Assembly (NCBI GenBank): GCA_963822255.1
Contig: CAWGGV010000009.1
Location: 806,001-870,000 of the forward strand
Direction: 5' to 3'
Source of the DNA: UBA7803 sp963822255
GTDB taxonomy: Bacteria; Pseudomonadota; Gammaproteobacteria; Pseudomonadales; Azotimanducaceae
Length of the DNA: 64,000 bases
Shown here: one piece after another, positions 31,033 to 38,063 of the stretch
Numbering within the stretch: position 1 is the stretch's first letter
Layout: the number at the start of each line of letters is the position of its first letter
The notes under the pieces: generated by a model
Told to the model about the DNA's origin: nothing
Seen by the model: the letters and a program-made list of their open reading frames with translations, nothing else
Database searches by the model: none
Made by a program: the position numbers and the translations under genes

Positions 31033-32036
31033 CGGGCGGCGCGGCCGATGCGCTCACCCTGGCCGGTGCCGGCCCCACGGTGCTGGCGGTGTCCAACGCC
31101 GCCGCCGCCCGCGGCCGCCGGGGCATCGGCGCCCTCCGAGACGCACTCTCCGGCTCCGCCGGGGTCGACCATCGGGTCACCGAGACGCCGGAGCAGGTAC
31201 GTTGCCTGGTCGGCCACGACCGCTGGCGTCCGGACGATCTGCTGGTCGTCAACGGCGGCGACGGCAGCGTGCAACTCGCCCTGACCGCGCTGCTCGCCCA
31301 CTGCCCGCCGGAGAAGCAACCGCGGATCGCCTGTCTGCCCGGCGGCACCACCAACATGACGGCGTTCGACATCAACGGCCACCGCCGCTTCGGCGATTGC
31401 CTATCCACCCTGCGGCGGGCCATCGCGCCGGCCGGCGGGGTGCCGCCGGCGCCCCGCCGCGTGGTCCGCGTGCAGCGCCGCGGCGGCGGCGCAGAGGAAG
31501 CCCGCTGCGGGCTGTTCTTCGGCATCGGCACCATCGTCCAGGGCATCGAGTACTATCACGCGCGGCTGCGTGGCCGCACCGGCAGCGGCGAGCTCGGCCC
31601 GGGCATGGCGATGGCCCGCACCTTGTGGGGTATGGCCCACCATCAGCCGCCGTTCGCCGAGCCGCTCGGCGTGCGGATCCATACCGCGCCCGCCGGCGCA
31701 ACGGAAGGCGACGCCGTCGCCGCCCGGCTGCTGCTGGCCACCACACTCGACCGGCTGTTCCTGGGAATGCGTCCGTTCTGGGGCGAAGGCTCGTCGCCGC
31801 TCAAGTTCACCCTGGTGGAGCGCCGCGCGCCGGCGTTCGTCGGCAATCTGCCCAGACTCCTCAGCGGCCACCCCGGCAGACGCATGTCACCCCGCTTCGG
31901 CTACCATAGCCGCCGGCTGGACGCCCTGACCCTCGTCTTTCGGGGCGTCTACACGCTCGACGGCGAACTGTTCGCCAACAGCGGTGATACGATTGACGTC
32001 TCCGCCACCCATCCCGTGAGATTCTTGCCGTTATGA
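31029..32036 (+). CDS. Diacylglycerol/sphingosine kinase-family protein, probable ceramide kinase (CpgB-like)
   Basis: 335 aa from GTG 31029, which sits within the preceding stop (GTGA). The catalytic domain carries the nucleotide loop VNGGDGSVQLAL in place of the usual GGDGT, then CLPGGTTNMTAFD (the PxGTxND-equivalent). The long C-terminal domain includes FFGIGTIVQGIEYYHARL and MRPFWGEGSSPLKFTLVE. The Caulobacter ceramide kinase CpgB belongs to this family and its gene is part of the same cluster. Expected product: ceramide 1-phosphate, using ATP. Confidence 0.68.
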   Translation: MTGGAADALTLAGAGPTVLAVSNAAAARGRRGIGALRDALSGSAGVDHRVTETPEQVRCLVGHDRWRPDDLLVVNGGDGSVQLALTALLAHCPPEKQPRIACLPGGTTNMTAFDINGHRRFGDCLSTLRRAIAPAGGVPPAPRRVVRVQRRGGGAEEARCGLFFGIGTIVQGIEYYHARLRGRTGSGELGPGMAMARTLWGMAHHQPPFAEPLGVRIHTAPAGATEGDAVAARLLLATTLDRLFLGMRPFWGEGSSPLKFTLVERRAPAFVGNLPRLLSGHPGRRMSPRFGYHSRRLDALTLVFRGVYTLDGELFANSGDTIDVSATHPVRFLPL

Positions 32037-32842
32037 ATCGAGCTTCAACTTCTTCCCGGAGCGACCACAAGGCGCCTGCCCCCGGAGGGCCGCTGCGGCG
32101 CCTGATCATGCGCACCGGGAAGCGCGCGCTGCGCAATGTGGAGAGCTTCCAGGCCCGTCATTCGCGAGTGGCAACCACGCCGGTGCTGGACAACGAGGCG
32201 TTCCCGTGGGTCGCTGATCTGGAAGGACAGTGGCGCGCCATCCGCGGCGAGCTGGACGCCGTGCTGATCCGTCCGGAGGACATCCCGGCGTTTCACCAGC
32301 TCTCGCCCGACCAGCAGCGGATCTCCAAAGGCGACAACTGGAAGGCCTTCGCGTTCTACGTCTACGGCACCCGGGTCGACGACAACTGCGCGCGCTGCCC
32401 GGCCACGGCGGCGCTGCTCGACCGGCTGCCCAAGCTGCAGAACGCCTGGTTCTCGATCCTGGCGCCCCGCTACCACATCCCGCCGCACAAAGGCCCCACT
32501 CGGGCGGTGATCCGCTGTCACCTGGCGCTGAAGGTGCCGGCCGATGCCGAGCAGTGCTGGATCAGGGTGGACGACCAGATCTGCCACTGGCAGGAAGGCA
32601 GGTGCCTGGTGTTCGATGACACCTACGAGCACGAGGTGAAGAACGATACCGATGAGATCCGGGTGGTGCTGTTCCTCGATTTCGACCGCCCCATGGACCT
32701 GCCCGGCCGAATGCTCAACCGTCTGGTCATTGCCGCCATCCGCACCAGCGCCTACGTGAAGGATCCGCTGAAGAACCTGGCAGCCTGGAATGCCCGGCTG
32801 CGTGGCGACCCCCCGGCAGAGGGACCGCGCCGGGGCGACTGA
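32033..32842 (+). CDS. Aspartyl/asparaginyl beta-hydroxylase family dioxygenase (LpxO-like)
   Basis: 269-aa Fe(II)/2-oxoglutarate dioxygenase. The double-stranded beta-helix core contains HIPPHKGPTRAVIRCHLAL, where the Arg/His residues bind 2-oxoglutarate and iron, and DDTYEHEVKNDTDEIRVVLFLD, with the second iron His and the RVVL strand. LpxO, a member of the family, hydroxylates lipid A acyl chains. Here the ATG overlaps the kinase stop (ATGA), so a hydroxylation of ceramide or of an acyl donor is plausible. A 40-residue N-terminus is basic and non-conserved. Confidence 0.75.
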   Translation: MNRASTSSRSDHKAPAPGGPLRRLIMRTGKRALRNVESFQARHSRVATTPVLDNEAFPWVADLEGQWRAIRGELDAVLIRPEDIPAFHQLSPDQQRISKGDNWKAFAFYVYGTRVDDNCARCPATAALLDRLPKLQNAWFSILAPRYHIPPHKGPTRAVIRCHLALKVPADAEQCWIRVDDQICHWQEGRCLVFDDTYEHEVKNDTDEIRVVLFLDFDRPMDLPGRMLNRLVIAAIRTSAYVKDPLKNLAAWNARLRGDPPAEGPRRGD

Positions 32843-32844
32843 CG

Positions 32845-32967
32845 GTGCTGGTGGACGCGCGGCTGCGGCTCTTCGGCGCCACCACCAACACCTGGGGTGG
32901 GCGTTGCGTGCCGCTCGAGCCGGTGGACTTCGAACGCCGGGACTGGGTCCGCCGGGCCGCCTTCTGA
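32845..32967 (+). pseudogene. Remnant of a GMC oxidoreductase
   Basis: A 40-codon open frame reads FGATTNTWGGRCVPLEPVDF then ERRDWV, the flavin-binding signature of GMC-family dehydrogenases, which are normally above 500 aa. Nothing before or after matches the family, so it is the surviving internal piece of a deleted gene between the hydroxylase and HIT genes. Confidence 0.5.
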
Positions 32968-32977
32968 CGGAGTCCGC

Positions 32978-33409
32978 ATGAACGAGACGATCCGCAAATT
33001 CGGTTATCCGGACACGCTGATCCGGGCCTATGACCACTGGGTGGTGCTGCTCCGGCCCCAGCAGGTCACCCTGGGATCGCTGGTGCTGGCCTGCACCGAG
33101 CCCGTGCAGCAGTTCCACGCCGTGTCAGCGGCGGGCTTCGCCGACCTCAAACGCGCGGTCGGTGACGTCGAGGCGGCTCTGGCACAGGTGGTGGGCTACC
33201 AGAAGATCAACTACCTGATGCTGATGATGGTGGACCCGGACGTGCACTTTCACGTGATCCCGCGCTACCCGCGGCCGGCCAGCTCAGGCGGCGTGGAGTT
33301 CGTCGACCACGGCTGGCCGGGGCCCCCGGCGCTCGCTCAGTTCACGGAGACGGATGCCGCCGCCAACACCGCCATCATCGAGCGGCTGAAGCAGCATTGG
33401 CCGGCCTGA
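32978..33409 (+). CDS. HIT-family hydrolase/transferase
   Basis: 143 aa. The histidine triad is HFHVIPRY (residues 88-95) following MMVDPDV; FGYPDTLIRAYDHWVVLLRP is the usual opening. HIT proteins cut nucleotide phosphates or phosphoramidates. The position after the sphingolipid operon, with the same strand and close spacing, suggests cotranscription. A role in clearing a nucleotide-activated headgroup intermediate is conceivable but unproven. Its 3' end overlaps the convergent phosphoesterase gene by 35 bases. Confidence 0.8.
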   Translation: MNETIRKFGYPDTLIRAYDHWVVLLRPQQVTLGSLVLACTEPVQQFHAVSAAGFADLKRAVGDVEAALAQVVGYQKINYLMLMMVDPDVHFHVIPRYPRPASSGGVEFVDHGWPGPPALAQFTETDAAANTAIIERLKQHWPA

Positions 33410-34358
33410 CCGGCACTTCCCACGATTCCTGTGCCGCCACCCGGCAGCCGCCGTCGGCGAGGGTCATGAGCCGCATGTCCACGTGCCAGCCAGCGGCGCC
33501 GGCGGTGACGTCGAAGCTGCGGTAGGAGGCCACGTCACCCGTGCCGCTCGACGCCGAGGCGGTGCCGAAGACTCTGGCGCCACCCGGCCCCGGCGCACTG
33601 ACGTTGCGATGCACATGACCGTGCAGCACCAGCTCGGCGCCACGGCGGGACAGCACCTGGCATACCTGTGCGGCATCGAGCAGGCCCTTGCGCCGGCTCG
33701 TCATGGCCGGCAGCGGCGGATGGTGCATCAGCACGCAGCGGAAGGCGTCCGCCTCAGCCAGCATCTCGTCCAGCTGGGCCCGCTGCGCCGCTCCTACCTT
33801 GCCGTAGGCCATGAACAATGGCGACGGAATTGCGCTCGACAGCCCGACGAGGCAGATGCGGCGTTCGCCGCAGTCGAGCCATCGCTGCAGGGGAAACCAT
33901 GTGGCCGGCAGGCCGTCCGAAGAAGTGGCCGGCAGGCCGTCCGAAGCAGTGGCCGGCTGGCCGTCCGAGGCAGCGCCCGGACGAACCGGCGCCAGATACG
34001 GCCCCCAGGCGGACGCCACCGCCGGCCAGGAGTCGCCGGCGTAGACGTCGTGATTTCCCGGTACCAGCATCACCTGCTCGGGGGGGCCCAGAGCTTCCAG
34101 CCAGCGGCCCGCCGCCTCGATTTCCTCCGGCAGACCCACGTGGGCCAGATCACCGGTGACGAGGAGTTGAACCGGATTCTCCGCCCGCACAGCCTCGGTG
34201 ATCCGTTCGAGCACGTCGCCGCGGTGGACGAACCGGCGCTTGCGCCGCCAGGAAAGGTAGCCGGACCAGCGTTTGCCCCTGAGGCTCCAGAGGGGCTGGC
34301 CGTGGAGGGACGTGAGGTGCGGGTCGGTGAGGTGTATCAGTCGAATGGTCGGCTCCAT
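33375..34358 (-). CDS. Calcineurin-like metallophosphoesterase
   Basis: 327 aa from ATG 34358 (MEPTIRLIHLTDPHLTSLHG). Metal-binding motifs are DPH (residues 10-12), GDLAHVG, GNHDVY, and at the end MHHPP and HGHVHRN, the complete phosphoesterase set for a dinuclear metal site. A 24-residue repeat-derived insert (SDGQPAT, SDGLPAT) lies between GNHD and MHHPP. A longer frame to 34646 is not supported. Cytosolic; substrate could be a cyclic nucleotide, UDP-diacyl sugar-like or phospholipid. Confidence 0.82.
   Translation of the reverse strand: MEPTIRLIHLTDPHLTSLHGQPLWSLRGKRWSGYLSWRRKRRFVHRGDVLERITEAVRAENPVQLLVTGDLAHVGLPEEIEAAGRWLEALGPPEQVMLVPGNHDVYAGDSWPAVASAWGPYLAPVRPGAASDGQPATASDGLPATSSDGLPATWFPLQRWLDCGERRICLVGLSSAIPSPLFMAYGKVGAAQRAQLDEMLAEADAFRCVLMHHPPLPAMTSRRKGLLDAAQVCQVLSRRGAELVLHGHVHRNVSAPGPGGARVFGTASASSGTGDVASYRSFDVTAGAAGWHVDMRLMTLADGGCRVAAQESWEVPVRPANAASAAR
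33901..33972. repeat. Three tandem 24-bp units within the metallophosphoesterase gene
   Basis: Units start at 33901, 33925 and 33949, each GTGGCCGGC-[AT]-GGCCGTCCGA plus four or five variable bases. In frame on the minus strand they encode SDG-x-PAT-x repeats. Confidence 0.85.
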
Positions 34359-34460
34359 GCCGTTGGCCCGCGTTGGGCGGGCGACTATACTTCCAGCCTC
34401 CCCCCGGCAGACGAACGGCCAGGCGCGCAGGCGCTGGCACTCAGGCAGCGGCACTATAGC

Positions 34461-34589
34461 ATGAGGTATTTCGCACACGTAGCCGGACGTGGCCACGTCC
34501 GGCTGTGGAGCCTGACCGCGACCGAGCGGATCGCCCGTCACGCTTATCGGCCGTTCTCGGGCACCCAGAGTGCGTATGCCTCTCCCTGA
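34461..34589 (+). other. Short open frame in front of the Tam41-like gene, possible gene remnant
   Basis: A 42-codon frame (MRYFAHVAGRGHVRLWSLTA) overlaps the start of the next gene by 14 bases. VRLWSLTATERIARH resembles the opening of some lipid-headgroup nucleotidyltransferase/CDP-alcohol transferase fusions, but the match is short and may be chance. Confidence 0.2.
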
Positions 34590-35532
34590 CGGTGCGGACC
34601 CGCTCACAGGGCTGATCCGCCGCCAGCTCGAATCGCTGTCACACAAGGATGACCCGGCCGTGGCGCGGCTGACGGCTGAGATCCACCGACGTCACGGCGA
34701 TCGGGTGGCGGCGGTGCTGATCTACGGCTCCTATCTGCGCGGCAAGCGGGATACTCTGCTGGACTTCTACGTGCTGCTCACCGACCTCGAGGACGCGCTA
34801 CCGGCCTTCGAAGCCTGGGGCAACCGAATCCTGCCCCCGAACGTCTACTATCTCTCGCTGCCGGAGCAGAATGGTCAGCCCCCCGTGCGCGCCAAGTACG
34901 CCACCATGACGGTGGGTCAGCTGGAGCGCGCCATGGACGACTTCCACTCCTACTTCTGGTCGCGCTTCACCCAGCCCACCGGACTGGCGGAAGCCCGCGA
35001 CGAGGTCACTGCGGCGCGGGTGGCGGCAGCGCTCGGCGCCGCGGTGCGCCGCTTCTGCCGGGAGGTGGCGGCCATGATGCCCCCCTCGGACTCGCCGTTC
35101 GCCTCCGCGGCGTTCTGGCAGCGGGGGCTGGCTCTCACCTACGCCGCCGAGCTGCGCTCGGAAAATCCGGCGGGCGTCGCCGACCTGCACGGCCATCACG
35201 CCCGCCACTTCGACGCGCTGCTGGCCGCCTACGCCGGAGCGCCCGGCGCGGCCGTCGCACCCGCCGCTGGCGGCTACGTCGTCCCCGGCAGCTCCGGCAC
35301 CGGCCGCGCGCGCCTGCGCTGGCGGCTGCGCCAGGTGCAGGGCAAAGTGCTGAGCGTGCTGAGGCTGGTCAAGGCAGCGAAGACGTTCGATGATCCGCTC
35401 GATTATCTGCTGTGGAAGATCGAGCGGCACTCCGGCATCTATATCGCTCCCACGGAACGGCAGCGGCGCCATCCGCTGGTGTTCGCGTGGGGGCTGCTGT
35501 GGCGGCTGTACCGGCGCGGCGCGTTCAGGTGA
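34576..35532 (+). CDS. Nucleotidyltransferase-fold protein, Tam41/phosphatidate cytidylyltransferase-like
   Basis: 318 aa from ATG 34576 (GTG 34570 is also in frame). VAAVLIYGSYLRGKRDTLLD shows the GS and downstream acidic residues of nucleotidyltransferases, then DFYVLL and LPPNVYYLSL, reminiscent of Tam41 (CDP-diacylglycerol synthase of mitochondria). A Lys/Arg-rich C-terminal helix (RRHPLVFAWGLLWRLYRR) could bind membranes. Its position between the two sphingolipid operons suggests activation of a lipid phosphate with CTP, but this is inference. Confidence 0.55.
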   Translation: MPLPDGADPLTGLIRRQLESLSHKDDPAVARLTAEIHRRHGDRVAAVLIYGSYLRGKRDTLLDFYVLLTDLEDALPAFEAWGNRILPPNVYYLSLPEQNGQPPVRAKYATMTVGQLERAMDDFHSYFWSRFTQPTGLAEARDEVTAARVAAALGAAVRRFCREVAAMMPPSDSPFASAAFWQRGLALTYAAELRSENPAGVADLHGHHARHFDALLAAYAGAPGAAVAPAAGGYVVPGSSGTGRARLRWRLRQVQGKVLSVLRLVKAAKTFDDPLDYLLWKIERHSGIYIAPTERQRRHPLVFAWGLLWRLYRRGAFR

Positions 35533-35558
35533 GTCGGGGTTGGGGGTTTATGCGCCGC

Positions 35559-35635
35559 GTGGGAGAAGAATCGCGACCGGGAGGTCGCTCCCACCGGTCG
35601 CTCCCACAGCTCGCTCCCACCGGGGTTGCTCCCAC
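35559..35635. repeat. REP-like palindrome and four CTCCCAC repeats between convergent operons
   Basis: GTGGGAG (35559) pairs with CTCCCAC (35588) through an ATCGCGACC/GGTCGC stem region. Further CTCCCAC copies at 35601, 35614 and 35629 are 13-15 bases apart. GTGGGAGCGACC-type palindromes are common REP elements in Pseudomonas and Xanthomonas relatives; here one likely ends transcription from both sides. Confidence 0.7.
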
Positions 35636-35638
35636 CGA

Positions 35639-36829
35639 TCAGGATTCGTTGCTGGCGGCGAGGGCGTGGCGGAAGCTGTCGACGACGCTGTCGATCTGCT
35701 CCGGCGTGTGGGCAGCGCTGGCACTGCAGCGGATCAGGCTGCTGCCGTCCGGCGAGGCAGGCGGCACCATGAGGTTGGTGTAGACGCCGAGCTCCAGCAG
35801 TCTGCGCCAGGTGGCCTGCGCCCGGTGCGCCTCGTCGAAGCGGACGGCCACCACGGGACTGACGGGCGCACCGAGGCGCAGCCCCAGCTCACCCAGTCCC
35901 CGGTGCAAACGCCGCGCGTTGTCCCACAGCTGCGCTTTCAGCTCTGGCCGCTCGCGGATGTGCCTGAGCGCCACCCGGGTGGTGGCAACCACCGACGGGC
36001 ACGGCGACGCGGTGAAGATGTAGGGGCGGCTGGCGAAGCGGAACAGGCCAACCACGTCGTGCGGGCTCACGCAGTACCCGCCGGTGGCGCCGAGACTCTT
36101 GGAAAACGTGCCGAGAACGAAATCCACCTGGTCCAGTACCCCGGCATCCTCCGCCAGCCCGCGCCCGCGCTCGCCGTAGATGCCGAGGGAGTGCGCCTCG
36201 TCCACGAACAGGTACGCGCCGTAGCGGGACTTCACCTCGGCGATCTCCGCCAGCGGCGCGGCATCGCCCAACACGCTGAACAGCCCTTCCGTTACCACCA
36301 GCGCGCGCTCGGCCCGTTCGCCGAGGCGTTTCAAACGTTTCTCCAGGCTCGCCGGATCATTGTGCTTGAACACGTACACGTCGGCGCGCGTCATTCGGCA
36401 GCCATCGTAGAGGCTGGCGTGCGCGTCGGCGTCCAGCAGCACGCAATCGCCGGCATCCAGCAGCGCCGACAGGGCGCCCAGGTTCGCCGAGTAGCCGGTG
36501 GAGAACACCATGGCGTACGGCATCTCGTAGAACTCGGCAAGCTCCCGCTCGAGCGCCGCGTGGCCGGCGTAGTTACCGTTGGCCATGCGTGAGCCGGTGG
36601 TCCCGGTGCCGGACTCGGCGAGGGCCGCCTGCCCCGCGGCAATGCATTCCGGATCGAAGGTGAGGCCGAGGTAGTTGTTGGTGCCGGCCAGGATGGTGCG
36701 GCGTCCGGCGACCACCGCCTCGGTGGCGGACAGCACCTGCTCCATCACCACTCCGCCGGGGTCGACGCCGTCGCGGCTGAGCTCGCCCTGACGCTGGCGG
36801 TGCGCCGCAAATTTGTCCAGCAGGTTCAT
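35639..36829 (-). CDS. spt: Serine palmitoyltransferase-type alpha-oxoamine synthase
   Basis: 396-aa PLP enzyme that condenses L-serine with a long acyl thioester to 3-ketosphinganine, the first step of sphingolipid synthesis. Family features: NNYLGLTFDP, GTGTTGSRMANGNYAGHAALE, substrate His in DADAHASLYDG, DEAHSLGIYGERGRGLAE, and the PLP lysine in GTFSKSLGATGGY. Other oxoamine synthases (BioF, Kbl, HemA) share the fold; the adjacent ACP, reductase and acyl ligase genes decide for SPT. It begins one base after the ACP stop codon on the minus strand. Confidence 0.85.
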   Translation of the reverse strand: MNLLDKFAAHRQRQGELSRDGVDPGGVVMEQVLSATEAVVAGRRTILAGTNNYLGLTFDPECIAAGQAALAESGTGTTGSRMANGNYAGHAALERELAEFYEMPYAMVFSTGYSANLGALSALLDAGDCVLLDADAHASLYDGCRMTRADVYVFKHNDPASLEKRLKRLGERAERALVVTEGLFSVLGDAAPLAEIAEVKSRYGAYLFVDEAHSLGIYGERGRGLAEDAGVLDQVDFVLGTFSKSLGATGGYCVSPHDVVGLFRFASRPYIFTASPCPSVVATTRVALRHIRERPELKAQLWDNARRLHRGLGELGLRLGAPVSPVVAVRFDEAHRAQATWRRLLELGVYTNLMVPPASPDGSSLIRCSASAAHTPEQIDSVVDSFRHALAASNES

Positions 36830-36830
36830 C

Positions 36831-37073
36831 TCACTCCAGGTTGGCGGCGACCACGGTCGCCAGCTCGGAGACGGTATGCACGTTGGACAGGCTCTCCAGG
36901 TCGATGGCGATGTCGTAGTGGTCTTCGACTTCCATGACGAACTCCATCACCTGCACCGACTCGAGGTCGAGGTCGGCGATGAGATCGGTGTCTCCGGAGA
37001 GCGGCGGCGGATCCTTCAGGAAACCCGCGAGGATGCGGGTAACCTCAGCCTGTATGTCAGCCACTTTGCGCAA
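36831..37073 (-). CDS. Dedicated acyl carrier protein of the sphingolipid operon
   Basis: About 80 aa. The phosphopantetheine attachment serine is in DLDLESVQVMEFVM, with E in place of the usual D of DSL, as seen in specialised ACPs. EVEDHYDIAIDLESLSNVHTVSELATVV forms helices III-IV. The start is TTG at 37073, with AGAGG upstream, or GTG at 37064; no ATG is available. It probably carries the acyl chain used by the adjacent SPT, loaded by the acyl-AMP ligase two genes upstream. Confidence 0.85.
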   Translation of the reverse strand: MRKVADIQAEVTRILAGFLKDPPPLSGDTDLIADLDLESVQVMEFVMEVEDHYDIAIDLESLSNVHTVSELATVVAANLE

Positions 37074-37103
37074 AGTGTCTCAACCTCTTCTGATCGCTGA
37101 AAG

Positions 37104-38033
37104 TCACCGAAACAAGCCGGCGGCGCCCTGACTCAGCTCGATGGCCGGTCGCCAGCCCGTGGCCCGGCTGAACGGCGAATTATCACACAGCCAACCCGCC
37201 TGCTGAAGCTCGCGGACCTTGCCGGGCGTCAGCATGGGTAGGTATCCGAATCGGCTGGCCAGCCAGCGGTTCCACGTGGCCAGCGCCTGCAACAGCCGGG
37301 GCGGCACCCCGACCTGGTGGACGGGCCGGCCGGCCAGGGCCTCGCCGATCTCGTCGAAGTCGTAGCCGCCGGGCTTGCCGTCGTCGAGCTCGTAGCAGCC
37401 GTGGCGGCAGGCATCCGGATGACTGAGGCACGCGGCCACGGCCCGCACCAGATCGTCGACATGCAGCAGCGCGAGCCGTTGCCCCGGCGGTCCGGGGCGC
37501 AGCGCGATTCCGCGGCGGGCGAGGGAGAACAGTCCTCGCAGCTCCTTGTCACCCGGCCCGTACACGGCCGGCGGCCGCAGAATGCTCCAGTCGACACCCG
37601 ACGCCTGTTCCAGCACCTGCTCGCCGCAGCGCTTGCTGCGCGCGTAATCGGAGAGCTCGGGCCGGCCGGCAGCGAGGGAAGACAGCAGGATCACGCGCGG
37701 GCGTCGGCAGGGCGCCTCACGCCCCAGGACCCCAACCAGCGCCTGCAGGCCACTCACGTTTGCCGACCGGAAGTCGTCGAAGCAGCGGCCACGCACGGCG
37801 CCGGCAGCGTAGACCACACAGCCGACGCCGCCCAGCGCGCGGCTGATGGCATCCGCGTCGGTGAGCTCGGCGCCGACGACTTCGCAACGGCTGTCCAGCC
37901 CGGCCCGCGGCACGCTCTGCGGGCGCACCAGTGCACAGACAGGGTAGCCGGTATTCAGCAGGTGGCGGTGCAGGTGCTGGCCAATGAAGCCGGTCGCGCC
38001 GGTGATCAGCACCGGCGCGGGCTGGGCACTCAA
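37104..38033 (-). CDS. NAD-dependent epimerase/dehydratase, probable 3-oxo-ceramide reductase (CerR-like)
   Basis: 309-aa extended SDR. The Rossmann loop is VLITGATGFIGQHL (residues 8-21) and the catalytic Tyr-Lys pair is in LSDYARSKRCGEQVL. VYAAGAV and RPPAVYGPGD are further family motifs. In Caulobacter the reductase of this operon reduces the 3-keto group after N-acylation; the same role is inferred from the order SPT-ACP-SDR-acyl ligase. Start at ATG 38033. Confidence 0.75.
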   Translation of the reverse strand: MSAQPAPVLITGATGFIGQHLHRHLLNTGYPVCALVRPQSVPRAGLDSRCEVVGAELTDADAISRALGGVGCVVYAAGAVRGRCFDDFRSANVSGLQALVGVLGREAPCRRPRVILLSSLAAGRPELSDYARSKRCGEQVLEQASGVDWSILRPPAVYGPGDKELRGLFSLARRGIALRPGPPGQRLALLHVDDLVRAVAACLSHPDACRHGCYELDDGKPGGYDFDEIGEALAGRPVHQVGVPPRLLQALATWNRWLASRFGYLPMLTPGKVRELQQAGWLCDNSPFSRATGWRPAIELSQGAAGLFR

Positions 38034-38063
38034 CAGACCGCCCCGTTCAACGAGCGAACCCGC

